Assembly: GCF_001315105.1 (NCBI RefSeq)
Contig: NZ_BAZR01000002.1
Coordinates: forward strand, 400,232-464,231
Reading direction: 5' to 3'
Source: Paenibacillus sp. JCM 10914
GTDB taxonomy: Bacteria > Bacillota > Bacilli > Paenibacillales > Paenibacillaceae
DNA: 64,000 nt
The number at the start of each line of letters is the position of its first letter. Position 1 is the stretch's first letter. A program made the position numbers and the translations under genes. Below are positions 15,770-24,820 of this stretch, in pieces. Under the pieces are notes generated by a model. That model saw only the letters and a program-made list of their open reading frames with translations. It was not told the origin of the DNA and did no database searches.

Positions 15770-15791
15770 AGGCTGAGCCTCGCTTTCGTCT

Positions 15792-15847
15792 AATGAATGT
15801 CTTCATTATATTGAAGCTAACCGAGAGCGATTGTGATTCAGATCACT
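15792..15847 (-). promoter_or_regulatory. hmp promoter with Crp/Fnr-type site and inverted repeat
   Basis: Minus-strand TATAAT lies at 15810-15805 with no good -35. TGTGATTCAGATCACT (15832-15847) matches the Crp/Fnr palindrome TGTGA-N6-TCACA in 9 of 10 positions. If transcription starts near 15798 its centre is at -41.5, the class II activator position. AATGAA-TGTC-TTCATT (15792-15807) covers the -10 and start and would suit a repressor; it is only weakly like an NsrR site. Confidence 0.7.
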
Positions 15848-16280
15848 TGAAATGGCAACGATTTGTGACATTCAGCAATTAAGCCATAGACTGACGTCGG
15901 CTCTACCGCCTTTGTTTTGTACTGCCGAAGGGAAGCATCTTACTCTTCCGAATTTTATAAGTATCAGGGAAGTGACAACATCCAAACAGAATTGCTTTCA
16001 AATATTTGAGGAAGGAAATTAAAGAAAAGCAAAAAATGAAGGCAAGACTACACAGTAAGAACGAATTGTTGAAAACAGGCTGATCGTTTATGCAGAACGA
16101 AATGAAATCACTACGACGTTTAACAATCGGCATACGCATCATGTTAACTAGGTTTAATGGGAGATAGGTTTGGTAGAGTAACTACTACTGGAGGGCCTTT
16201 AACGACAGACCAAATCTTGAATCTAAGATTTGAACCAACAGTCATCATCGAAAAGAAATAGAATGAAAGAGGGATAGACC
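15848..16280 (+). other. Intergenic region between hmp and the phosphatase remnant
   Basis: No gene is supported. A 34-codon frame (16157-16261, MGDRFGRVTTTGGPLTTDQI...) has no ribosome site; it may be the tail of a lost gene. ATAGAATGAAAGAGGG before 16281 is the ribosome site region of the next gene. Confidence 0.45.
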
Positions 16281-17450
16281 ATGCTGAGTATTGTAAAGGG
16301 ACCTTATTTGCAGCGGCCGACAGTGAACAGCATGACAATCATGTGGGAAACATCGGAACCGGCTTCTTCAAGCGTTAGCGTATTAGTGGCGGAGAGAATC
16401 CATAGTGGATATCAAGGGAATTACAAGACTCCGACAGAAATACGATCCACCGTTTCGAAGGAAGGTTATTCTACGATTCATCAGGTTACTGTAGATCATC
16501 TAAATCCCAGTACAATTTATTTTTATCAAGTTTTATCAGAGAATGAGCAAGGTAGCATTGAATCAAGTCCGTATCCGTTCAAAACGGCTGTGCAACAGGG
16601 TGAGCCTTTTTCTTTTACCGTGACGAGTGAAACCGGAGGGTATAGCGGCTTTGATCGATCCAATGGTCAAGTTAATCAAAATATTTTCGACCAAATGCTA
16701 AAATACAGACCAGATTTCACTCTATTTGTTGGTGACGTTGTGAACGACGGAGATCATTATGAAGATTGGGAGATGTATTTTTTCGGTCCGGGTAAGGATT
16801 TGCTGGTAAGCACTCCTTGTTATAATAGCCTAGGTAATCACGAAAAAAAATGCTTCGCTATTTTATGATTTTTTTGCTTTTGACCCACCCCAAAATTTCT
16901 ATTCGTTTGATTATGGAGATGTTCACTTCATCTGCTTAGACAGTACGGATTTCATTAATCCTGAAAGTTACCCAAACAGCTCAGGTATCATGAGCCCAGG
17001 AAATGCACAGTATGATTTCTTAGTTCGCGATCTGCAGTCTACTTCGGCAAGATGGAAAATAGTATTCTTTCATTATCCACCGTACGTATCTGGCGGGTAT
17101 CAGGTAGAGGATTTGAGACAACTTTGCCTATATTCGAACAGTATGGGGTTGATTTGGTCTTTAACTCTCATACGATTGTCTACGAACGAAGTCATCCATT
17201 ACGAGCTGACAAGATCGATTACGATGAGGGGATCGTGTACATTGTAGCTGGCGGAGCCGGAGCGATGCCAGAATGGCTGCTGCCGAAAAGAGATTGGCAC
17301 ACATCACAATCTTTGGCGGTTCCGCATTTTATACAAGTGGTGGTGACAACAGACCATTTAATGTTGCGTGCAATCGATCATGAGGGCAGACTGTTTGATT
17401 CGTTACAGTTAAAGAAAGGAATGAACGGCAGAAGATTATTCCTTGGCTAG
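16281..17450 (+). pseudogene. Purple acid phosphatase-like metallophosphoesterase, broken
   Basis: The intact order is a fibronectin-like PAP N-terminal domain (VKGPYLQRPTVNSMTIMWET) followed by a two-metal phosphoesterase domain with GDVVNDG, GNHE, FFHYPPY and FNSHT. The frame breaks in a run of eight A at 16843-16850 and again near 17125, so three frames are needed. The last metal motif reads SHTIVYERS where the family has SHTHVYERS or GHxH, so a metal-binding histidine is also lost. No signal peptide. With two breaks and a lost ligand this copy is most likely inactive. Confidence 0.8.
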
Positions 17451-17477
17451 CTCAAGTTCATACATCTCTAAATTCTC

Positions 17478-17510
17478 GTTAGAGGCCCATGCGACTGCGC
17501 GTGGGTCTAA
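17478..17510 (+). terminator. Hairpin after the phosphatase remnant
   Basis: TTAGAGGCCCATGCG faces GCGCGTGGGTCTAA, a long near-perfect stem followed by TTTCG; only a short T tail. Confidence 0.6.
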
Positions 17511-17558
17511 TTTCGTTTACTATATTGCGAAATCCAACATATTCCTTCATAAAACTGA

Positions 17559-17720
17559 CATTTTGCCAGCAGCCGCAAAGGACTGCTTGTTAAAGCTGTA
17601 GATAATGTATCCTTCACGCTTGCGGATAATTACATATTTAGGGTAATCCAGGAGATTCGCCAATCCGCAATCGGATTATACGAAAGCGCTGCTGAAGGCA
17701 GCTATCTATTAAACGAGTAA
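17559..17720 (+). pseudogene. 3' fragment of an unrecognised gene
   Basis: After a stop at 17556 the frame is open to TAA 17720 (KGLLVKAVDNVSFTLADNY, EIRQSAIGLYESAAEGSYLL). It has coding character and a terminator directly after, but no start. The family is not recognised. Confidence 0.4.
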
Positions 17721-17725
17721 CAGTG

Positions 17726-17759
17726 AAAACCGTAAGCTTGTACGCTTGCGGTTTTTTTT
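17726..17759 (+). terminator. Terminator
   Basis: AAAACCGTAAGC pairs with GCTTGCGGTTTT (one mismatch) and runs into eight T. Confidence 0.9.
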
Positions 17760-17863
17760 AATACCTCTTCGTCTGTAACTGATTCGTCCCTTTTCCTAAG
17801 TTATGAGTTTGTATGTTATATTTGAAGTCATATTTAAATTAGGTGTTCTAAGGAGAGAGCAGA

Positions 17864-18346
17864 ATGCTAGCATTAAGGTTCACTCAAAAACTTATAAAAG
17901 ACATGAAGGTAGCACCAGAAGAATTGGCAGAGGATAACCAGATATTTAGCTGGCATGTCAATATTCTTCAACTAAGAAGGAAACATATTATCTTTGTGAA
18001 TGACGCTAGCCGATTATGTTTAGTCATCGATGGCATTAGGAGTTCTCAAGTTGATAAGTTACAGGAAAAGTTTAGAACGGTTCTGAGGGAGTATTTACTT
18101 TTCGAAGGATTCAAGAAGAACATGATTGACCAGTACTTTCTTGAAGCAGGAGAAATAAATATAGGTAAAACAAATAGTAAGAGTGTGATAGGGACCATGA
18201 GCGAAATGACTTTTTACAGTAGTCATAAGGAGTTTGACCATCCCTACGAACTCATTTCGTGGTTAAATTCAATCATTTTAAAACCCATTGGTTACGAAAA
18301 GCCCATCCATGTATTTCAAAGAGAACTAACAAGCAAATATCAGTAA
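17864..18346 (+). CDS. DUF6933-like protein
   Basis: A 160-residue soluble protein starting MLALRFTQKLIKDMKVAPEE, with SWHVNILQLRRKHIIFVNDASRLCLVIDGI. This is the pattern of small plasmid- and chromosome-borne proteins of Bacilli that I believe are called DUF6933; their role is unknown. AAGGAGAGAGC lies before the ATG. The next small gene starts 15 bases after its stop, so the two probably form an operon. Confidence 0.55.
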   Translation: MLALRFTQKLIKDMKVAPEELAEDNQIFSWHVNILQLRRKHIIFVNDASRLCLVIDGIRSSQVDKLQEKFRTVLREYLLFEGFKKNMIDQYFLEAGEINIGKTNSKSVIGTMSEMTFYSSHKEFDHPYELISWLNSIILKPIGYEKPIHVFQRELTSKYQ

Positions 18347-18361
18347 AGTAAATGGAGATGA

Positions 18362-18704
18362 ATGATTATTAGTGACAAGAAACTAAATCAATTTACATTG
18401 GAAGATGTTATTCAAAGAAAAGTACAGTTCACAAATACGAATACCATATTCGACAAAACAGACTTTAAAGATAATGATGAAGGCGAATTACTGGCTTATC
18501 ATGAAATGCTGTCAGATGTAAGAGGAATGACGGAGTGTGAGTTCGTCAATAAATACGTGAAGATCATTAAAGAGCTTGGAGCAGTTTGAAAACAATGCAT
18601 TTACAGATGAAAGAGAAATTGAAAAGAAGTCGGGATATAATAACGCAATTGTTTCCGTTCTAAAGTGCATCAATCCGATATACGAGTATGATTTAGAAGA
18701 TTAG
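18362..18704 (+). pseudogene. Small hypothetical protein, possible frame break near 18575
   Basis: The ATG at 18362 (GGAGA 4 bases before) opens 75 codons ending ...KIIKELGAV. Directly at the end another frame continues with good coding character (LEQFENNAFTDEREIEKK... to TAG 18704), so the real product may be about 113 residues with one base lost or gained near 18575. Soluble and acidic. Family not recognised; second gene after the DUF6933-like one. Confidence 0.45.
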
Positions 18705-18783
18705 CAGTGGAACTGTTATGATAGTAAGCTGATACTAAAGAGTATAAGTACATAGAATTTTAGAGAATTGTGAGGAAATGAAG

Positions 18784-19953
18784 ATGACGACAAAGCTATA
18801 TTACGAATCCGCTTATATCCGAGAGTGGGAGACTCGAATCACGCACAAGCTGGAACGGGAGGACGGAACTTATCTGGTCTTGGAGGAGACCGCCTTTTAT
18901 CCACATGGTGGTGGGCAGCCTTGTGACCTGGGGTGGATCGATAAAATTCCGGTACTTGATGTCGTTCAGGAGGAGGGAGTCATTCTACATAAAGTCGAGC
19001 GTATTCCTGAGAAGGAATCGGTTGGCTGCCGTCTGGATTGGGACCGAAGGTTCGACCATATGCAGCATCACAGCGGCCAGCATCTGCTCTCGGCTATGTG
19101 TCTGGAGGTATGTCAGGCCGAGACGCTCAGCTTCCACCTGGGTCAGGATTACGCCACCATTGATATCGCGCGATCTGGCCTGTCTCAAGTCGAGATGAAG
19201 ATGCTGGAGTTGGAGATTCAAGGTCAGATCTACCTGAATCGAAAGGTAACGAATTATCGGGTGAGCCAAGAGCAAGCTGCCGCCCTGCCGCTGGTCAAAC
19301 AGCCGAAGGTAACCGACGATATCCGGATCGTTGAGATCGAAGGAATTGAATATAACGCTTGCGGTGGCACACATGTCATGGCAACGGGTGAGATCGGAAT
19401 GGTCAAACTGCTGAGAGCGGAGAAACAGAAGGGGCACGTGCGCCTCTTTTTTAAGTGCGGATATCGGGCATTAACAGAGTTTAATATCGGAACGGAGATT
19501 CTCGGCAGTCTGTCGGTTAGATTCAATACGTCTAAGGAAGAGATTCTGGACCGGATTGAGAAGTGGGATCAGGAACAGAAGCAGCTTCAGGCTGAATTGA
19601 ATGCGGTGAAGGCCGAAAATGATGCTTATTTGGCTGAGAAGCTATTGGCCGAACGTGAAGGCAGTCTGATCAAGTATGCATTTGCGGACAAGCCGCTGAA
19701 GGATATGCAGAACTTGGCGGCGAAGCTCAGCGAACAAGCTGATGTCATTGTGCTCTTTGTGTCCAACGCGGATCATAAGGTGGTCCTCGCCCAAGGCGAA
19801 GAGAGCGGGCTTGCGTGCGGTGCTTTTTTCAAGCAACATTTGGCCGAGTACCGTGGTAAAGGCGGGGGTAGCGATAAGTTGGCACAGGCCGGATTCTCTA
19901 CTTCGGAAGATGCGATGGCATTTTACCATTATACGGCGCAATCAATAAATTAG
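18784..19953 (+). CDS. Alanyl-tRNA editing protein (AlaX, long form)
   Basis: Hydrolyses wrongly charged Ser- or Gly-tRNA(Ala). The 389-residue protein has the AlaRS-like beta-barrel, the editing domain with zinc ligands HHSGQH (about residue 95) and CGGTH (about 195), then a coiled-coil linker (EKWDQEQKQLQAELNAVKAE) and a C-terminal DHHA1 domain ending GKGGGSDKLAQAG. These match the long AlaX class (AlaX-L). GAGGA at 18772-18776 favours the ATG at 18784 over the one at 18778. Confidence 0.92.
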   Translation: MTTKLYYESAYIREWETRITHKLEREDGTYLVLEETAFYPHGGGQPCDLGWIDKIPVLDVVQEEGVILHKVERIPEKESVGCRLDWDRRFDHMQHHSGQHLLSAMCLEVCQAETLSFHLGQDYATIDIARSGLSQVEMKMLELEIQGQIYLNRKVTNYRVSQEQAAALPLVKQPKVTDDIRIVEIEGIEYNACGGTHVMATGEIGMVKLLRAEKQKGHVRLFFKCGYRALTEFNIGTEILGSLSVRFNTSKEEILDRIEKWDQEQKQLQAELNAVKAENDAYLAEKLLAEREGSLIKYAFADKPLKDMQNLAAKLSEQADVIVLFVSNADHKVVLAQGEESGLACGAFFKQHLAEYRGKGGGSDKLAQAGFSTSEDAMAFYHYTAQSIN

Positions 19954-20012
19954 CCTGAAGAGAAGAAGTGAGGCTCTGTTGGGTCCTATGAGTATCATTG
20001 GGAGGTGTGAAA

Positions 20013-20435
20013 ATGAGATCAATATTCGGCATATCTTTATTGTTCGTCTGCATCTTGATGATAGGCTGCGCTGCGTTAACCCAAGAGCCCCCATCGGCGG
20101 CAGGACAGACAGGTGATCAAAAGATACCTTTTCTCACAGGTTCCAATGAGTGGAATCATGCAGTCGCTGACGCGCCGAGTCCGGACGATTTGGTTAAAGA
20201 CCAGACTTATCATGAAGTTGAGCCGAATGCCGAGATGACGTTTGAGTTCAACGGGACGAATCCTAGACAGGTCAAGGTAGCATGGTGGGAGGGCCACGAG
20301 ACTCATGACCTAACTCAGAAAGACGACGCCTTTGTCCTCCCGTCTGAGCCAGGAAAATATGTGTTGTTGATGTGGGGGGAGTGGCCCAATAACGGGAGAG
20401 TTAGTTATGTAACGGCCATTGAGGTGAAGGAGTAG
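20013..20435 (+). CDS. Lipoprotein of unknown function
   Basis: A 140-residue protein with a signal peptide and lipobox (MIGCA). The mature part is acidic with a beta-rich end (FEFNGTNPRQVKVAWWEG, GKYVLLMWGEWPNNGRVSYV), like small extracellular beta-sandwich proteins. GGGAGGTG lies 5-12 bases before the ATG at 20013. Family not recognised. Confidence 0.65.
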   Translation: MRSIFGISLLFVCILMIGCAALTQEPPSAAGQTGDQKIPFLTGSNEWNHAVADAPSPDDLVKDQTYHEVEPNAEMTFEFNGTNPRQVKVAWWEGHETHDLTQKDDAFVLPSEPGKYVLLMWGEWPNNGRVSYVTAIEVKE

Positions 20436-20470
20436 GCAGATCTTACCTAGATACGATAACCATGCTGCCT

Positions 20471-20817
20471 TCACTTCTGTTTCACCAACACAATCCCAAC
20501 CCCAATAACCCCAAGACCCACCCACGTTTTCCAAGAGGTACCTCCTTCATAAACCAATACCCCATCCCGACGGAGATCAGAACCTCCATGCACTTGGCAA
20601 TGATTAGAATGAAGCTTAGTTGATGAAACACTTTGGCACCGAACTTCACGCCGTACCCGATGCTGAGATTGGCCACGAAAAAAAGCGGCAGCATCCAGAA
20701 CTGAAATTTGAGCGTAGTCCAGAAGTGAGGATCGATGTGTTTGCTCTGGTACGCGAAAATGATGTTGATGCACAGCAAGCCGGCGAACAAGAGGCCAAAG
20801 CTGACTAGATATAGCAC
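20471..20817 (-). pseudogene. Small four-helix (SMR/EamA-like) transporter, frame break near 20530
   Basis: About 115 residues with four membrane helices. Residues 1-97 read in one frame (MLYLVSFGLLFAGLLCINII ... GYWFMKEVPLGK), but the normal family ending KTWVGLGVIGVGIVLVKQK is in the next frame, so one base seems wrong at about 20525-20535; without the shift the protein ends in GLLGLGLCW. Similar proteins export small cations or drugs as dimers. A CTATTTCCCTAGGCC box lies 34 bases before its start. Confidence 0.6.
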
Positions 20818-20850
20818 GTCATTCTCCCTTTCGGTGAAATGTTAGCTATA

Positions 20851-20960
20851 CTATTTCCCTAGGCCAACATTTTTATCCGAGGGCATGATATGATTGAAAA
20901 ATGTCGCACAGATCCGGCTCCCCGAGCCTTTCTGTGCGACATTTTCTATTTCCCTAGGCC
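20851..20960. promoter_or_regulatory. Two identical CTATTTCCCTAGGCC boxes (MntR-like)
   Basis: The 15-mer occurs at 20851-20865 and 20946-20960, with a terminator between them. Read on the minus strand (TTGGCCTAGGGAAATAG) it is close to the boxes before the importer operon at 25914-25972 and to the MntR operator of B. subtilis mntH. The first copy sits in the promoter region of the SMR-like gene. Confidence 0.5.
20898..20945. terminator. Strong bidirectional hairpin
   Basis: AAAATGTCGCACAGA / TCTGTGCGACATTTT, a perfect 15-bp stem, with an inner GGCTC/GAGCC hairpin. It lies between the SMR-like gene and the FlxA-like gene (21036), both on the minus strand, and can stop transcription of the latter. 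Confidence 0.85.
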
Positions 20961-21035
20961 CGCTTGTGTTCAATGAGTCGCTTAACAATCGTTTAAAAAA
21001 CACTTATGTATATTTTGAATCATAGCTCTCTTGTT

Positions 21036-21854
21036 CTATACGCGAATGTCAATACTAATATTCTGCTGTGCTTGAAAGTTAGTATTCTTGTTCTTGTCAG
21101 CATCTTGATGCTGCCTAAGTGTATCCGTAGCGTTTACAGATTGATTAGATACGGACACATCTTCCTGATCATCAACCTCTCCGGTGACAACTTTCTGGTT
21201 ATCATTCTGAATACCCTCTTTAGTGGCTTCGATCTTTTCACTTATTTTACGATCCAATTCCGTAATTCTCTTTTCTATGTCTAGTGCTTCTTCAGTTTTC
21301 GATTTATTAACTGTCAATTCTAGATTCTTTCTCATTTCCGATTTGCCTGGGTCCCCGGGTTCGTTCTCACCTCCAAGAAGTTCTCTTCCCTTTCTTACTT
21401 CATGCCTAAGAGTGTCAGCTTCCACTTTCAGTGATCTACGCACGCTTGCCATTTTGGTCAATTGGTCATGTAGATTGCTAGCTTGTAAAAGCTTTTCCAT
21501 TGATACGCCTGATACATCTTGCTTACCTGCATCCATTTCGATTTTTTTACTTGAATCTTTTTTTTGAGAAGAAGCACTGTTGTCATTTTTACTGTCCTCA
21601 GTCTTCTCCATTCTTTTCTGCATAATTTGAGATTCAAGTAACTGCATATCCATGGTTAACAGTTTAATTCTTTCATCTTTTTGTTTAGAGTCCAGCTTTT
21701 CGTCTGATCTAACACTAGCGATTTTTTCATTAATAATTCCTTATTGATTGATTAGCTGCTCGATCTCCCGGTCAATGGGTGACATCATATTTGTTCTAGA
21801 CTTTACTGGCGTAGTAGACTGTGATTTGCTCGAGATGTTTGAAATTAGAGGCAT
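21036..21854 (-). pseudogene. FlxA-like coiled-coil protein with a nonsense codon
   Basis: From ATG 21854 (AAGGGAAGTG before it) the frame reads MPLISNISSKSQSTTPVKSR... and then the FlxA-like coil (DREIEQLINQ*GIINEKIASVRSDEK ... MQLLESQI). Codon 38 (21743-21741) is TAA where a lysine AAA would fit. The frame then stays open without shift to 21036, giving 272 codons in total. The rest is a charged coiled coil with a Ser/Asn-rich end. An internal ATG at 21653 could still give the 205-residue C-terminal part. FlxA-like proteins are flagellum-associated or of unknown role. Confidence 0.65.
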
Positions 21855-22010
21855 TTAAACACTTCCCTTAAATGAAATGGTAAATATTTCTTTGCGATTA
21901 TTATCGGATGTTCACAACAGAAATATTAATATAAAGTTCAAAATTGAAGGAAAGGCATCTCGGGTTCTTTCCCAGAGTAATAAGGGCTAATACTGATATT
22001 AGTATTGATA

Positions 22011-22037
22011 GAAGAGGGCAATGGCCCTCTTCCTTTT
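22011..22037. terminator. Hairpin downstream of the ferrochelatase-like gene
   Basis: GAAGAGGGC / GCCCTCTTC, a perfect 9-bp stem with CCTTTT on the + side. It lies 10 bases past the stop of the minus-strand operon and probably terminates it. Confidence 0.7.
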
Positions 22038-22046
22038 AGATGATTG

Positions 22047-22970
22047 TCATTTGTCGGGTGAGTCCATGTATCCATAAATAAGCTCAGATAGTGCTTCAAC
22101 ATAGTCAGCTGCATCGTTCAGGAATTCTGTCGCCACAAATTCCAGTCCGCAGTCTGCAGCCTTTTGACTGCTGTGGACTCGACAATCGTAGACGGCTTCC
22201 ACATTTTCCGTCAGGGATAACAAATCACAAAGGACAACCGCTTTTCCCGACTTGTTGGAGACATCCTCAATGACGTCAAGCACATCGGGTTCCAACCATT
22301 TCTGAGTGGACGGTCCCGCACTGCGATAGGCCAACTGATAGCGATTCCAGCCCGCATCTGCAGCAACGGCGGCAGCCATATCACGAAAAGAAGCGATAAA
22401 CTCGGCATTGGACGCAGGTGATCCAGGCTGGCTGTGCGCAGTGAAAAGCACGGTGGCTTGCTGGCGAGTTTCAGCGGACAACCATTGGAGAGCTGCTTGA
22501 AGACGCAGGCTAATGGATTGGACAACGCCGGGGAAGAGATGCCAATGATTGATTTCCACAACTGGAATATCCGCTCCAATCGCAGCGAGTGTCTTACGCA
22601 CGCGATGGTGATAGGCTTTTGTTCCGCTCCTGGAATAGAGTGGCGATGTAGGAAAGGTGAACAATTGGGTGAACCCAGCCGATGCGATTTGCTCAACGGT
22701 CTCCTCTATAAATGGGGAGGTATGTTTCGACGCTTGATATATCTGAACATCCTCTCCTGTATATTGACGTAGTCTCCGCTGTAAAGCGATCGCCATTCGG
22801 GAAGTAACCGATCCCAACGGGTCGGCTGTTCCCATGGAGCGAAATCGCAGCAGGGCTTCTTCCATCTTGCCCGGGGGCGGCGTTTGACCATGGAACAAGT
22901 GCGTGTAAAAGGCAGGCACTTCATCGATAGACTTTAGCGAAGCATAGGTGAGTAACAATACAGCTTTCAT
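22047..22970 (-). CDS. Ferrochelatase-like protein (HemH/CpfC family)
   Basis: A 307-residue member of the ferrochelatase fold (two Rossmann-like domains). The conserved His is in LFTAHSQP and the conserved acidic residue in LTENVEAVYDC, in the same order as B. subtilis HemH (His183, Glu264). The usual reaction is insertion of Fe(II) into (copro)porphyrin; the reverse has been proposed for some importer-linked homologues. It is the last gene of the importer operon, not next to hemE or hemY, so a role in using imported haem or another tetrapyrrole is likely but unproven. Confidence 0.8.
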   Translation of the reverse strand: MKAVLLLTYASLKSIDEVPAFYTHLFHGQTPPPGKMEEALLRFRSMGTADPLGSVTSRMAIALQRRLRQYTGEDVQIYQASKHTSPFIEETVEQIASAGFTQLFTFPTSPLYSRSGTKAYHHRVRKTLAAIGADIPVVEINHWHLFPGVVQSISLRLQAALQWLSAETRQQATVLFTAHSQPGSPASNAEFIASFRDMAAAVAADAGWNRYQLAYRSAGPSTQKWLEPDVLDVIEDVSNKSGKAVVLCDLLSLTENVEAVYDCRVHSSQKAADCGLEFVATEFLNDAADYVEALSELIYGYMDSPDK

Positions 22971-23007
22971 GAGATGTTCCTCCTAGTGACTGATTCGTTT
23001 CATTTAG

Positions 23008-24027
23008 TCAAAATTGACCAGGATGGAGCCAGCGGGCAAGTTCCTCCAGCGTATCGATCGTATAGCGATTCGGATTCAGCAGCTTACGTGCCGGCATGTG
23101 CAGGACGCGCTCGTTTTGAACGGCTTGGAGGGTAGACCACCCTGGTGTTTGCACAATCTCATCTATGTCGTCCGTAATCCCTTCCTGCCATTCGATGAGC
23201 AAGATGTTGTCCGGATCGGCCTTGATCACTTGTTCGATGGTAGCTTTGGTTGCACGGGTTAGACCGAGATTGTCTGCCGCATGTTCGGCTCCTGCACGGC
23301 GAACCAGATCGTATGAGATGTTGGAGGAACCAAGCAAATATGGGCCTGTTCCAGGGCCAAGTGGCGAGACAACGAGAACGTTTGGTTTATCTACCCCATG
23401 AAGCGTCGAATTTATTTTCGAAAGCCGATCTTTCATATCTTCAACGATGGAAGTAGCCTTTTCTTCTTCTCCAATGGCGGTACCGATGGTGAGGATATTG
23501 TTCATGATCGCATCTAGCGTACTCCACGATTCTAAAGTAATGATGGGAACACCGGATTGCTCAAGAATTTCAGTCGCCTCTTTTTCTTTGTCATGCAGCT
23601 TCGTCATGATTAACAAGTCGGCCTCGTAAGATAGTATTTGTTCGGGATCCAGCGAAGTGGCACCAGCAATTTTATGCTGCACCTGCTGCCCTTCTTCGGT
23701 ACGAAATGCTAAGGAATGATTCTCGATGCTCTTCGGAACAACTACAACGCGCTCGGGATTTGTCAATTCCAATACCACTTCGGCTGCATCAAGGGATAGG
23801 GCTGCAATCCGTTCGGGTCTAGCGGGGATCGTGATGGAAGTTCCATTAACATTCAGATTTAGCGGGTATGTATCCAGTGTATCTTGAACTGAAGCAGGAT
23901 TTGCTCTTGTCGGTTCGGCTTCAGAATGGGTTATGGGACTGGTTCCCGCTCCACAACCGATGATGATGGTTAATAGTATCAAAACCAGACACATATGCAG
24001 CTGACTTCGTTTGGTGGTATTCATCAT
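23008..24027 (-). CDS. ABC transporter substrate-binding lipoprotein (iron/haem/corrinoid type)
   Basis: A 339-residue lipoprotein (lipobox IIGCG, about residue 25) of the FhuD/BtuF class: two lobes joined by one long helix, with PERIAALSLDAAEVVLEL at the start, ...YEADLLIMTKLHDKE and PDNILLIEWQEG in the expected places. It catches the ligand outside the cell and hands it to the FecCD permease encoded two genes upstream. The start overlaps the ATPase stop by 4 bases. Haem or a siderophore is likely, given the ferrochelatase-like neighbour; manganese-type control boxes precede the operon. Confidence 0.88.
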   Translation of the reverse strand: MMNTTKRSQLHMCLVLILLTIIIGCGAGTSPITHSEAEPTRANPASVQDTLDTYPLNLNVNGTSITIPARPERIAALSLDAAEVVLELTNPERVVVVPKSIENHSLAFRTEEGQQVQHKIAGATSLDPEQILSYEADLLIMTKLHDKEKEATEILEQSGVPIITLESWSTLDAIMNNILTIGTAIGEEEKATSIVEDMKDRLSKINSTLHGVDKPNVLVVSPLGPGTGPYLLGSSNISYDLVRRAGAEHAADNLGLTRATKATIEQVIKADPDNILLIEWQEGITDDIDEIVQTPGWSTLQAVQNERVLHMPARKLLNPNRYTIDTLEELARWLHPGQF

Positions 24028-24820
24028 TTCTCTCCTCCATTATGTGATAGTTTCGATGCCGTAATGGCGAGCGAGCCGGTATACGGGTCTGGATAGATAT
24101 GGGCTTCTACTTCGTAGGCAGCACGGATTGTAGAAACGGTGAGGATCTCTGCCGGTGTACCAGCGCCAATCACTTTGCCTTCGTTAAGCAGGATCAGTCG
24201 ATCGCAGAAGCGGGCTGCCAGATTAAGATCATGCAAAGCGGCCACAACCGCCAATTCTTGATCCGCCATCTGGCGCATTAATTCCAGTACATGCAACTGA
24301 TAACGGACATCCAGTGCTGAGATTGGTTCATCAAGCAGCAACAGTTCGGCTCCTGGGCGAGCGCTTTGGCAATAAGCACTAATTGTCGCTGCCCCCCGGA
24401 TAGCTGCGTTGCGGGGCGATCGGCTAGATGAAGCGTGCCGGTCTGCTCCATTGCCAGTTTTGCCATTTCACGATCGTATGAAGCCTCTGAATATGAACGG
24501 GACAAGTGGGGATATCTGCCCATGAGCACGATCTCGCGCACGGAAAAATCATAATCAATGGCTGTGTTCTGCGGGACATAACTTATAAGTTTAGCGAGTT
24601 CCTTTCGTTTGTAGCTTTGAATTGCTTTTCCTGCGACGGATATCGTTCCTGACGATGGAGAGATCAAACCAGAAAGCGTCCGGAGCAGGGTGGACTTGCC
24701 GCTGCCGTTAGGTCCGATCAGACCAACACACTCCCCTCTCTTAATAAACAACGAGATGTTGTGCAGGATCGGCTGGCCATCCATTTTGCAGGCGATGTTG
24801 TCTCCAACGAGCATGTTCAT
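24024..24820 (-). pseudogene. ABC transporter ATPase (FecE/HmuV type), frame break near 24330
   Basis: Residues 1-159 hold Walker A (GPNGSGKST), the Q-loop (YVPQ) and the signature LSGGQRQ. At about 24325-24340 the frame shifts; the continuation LLLLDEPISALDVRYQL holds Walker B and the D-loop, then ALHDLNLAARFCDR with the H-loop. The two parts fit as one ATPase of normal length (about 265 residues) if one base is restored in GAGCCGAACTG. Given intact neighbours the break may be a sequence error. It powers the importer. Confidence 0.85.

Noticed and set aside
15903..16142. Minus-strand ORF of 79 codons upstream of hmp
   Set aside because: No ribosome site, unlikely composition (MMRMPIVKRRSDFISFC) and no recognisable domain.
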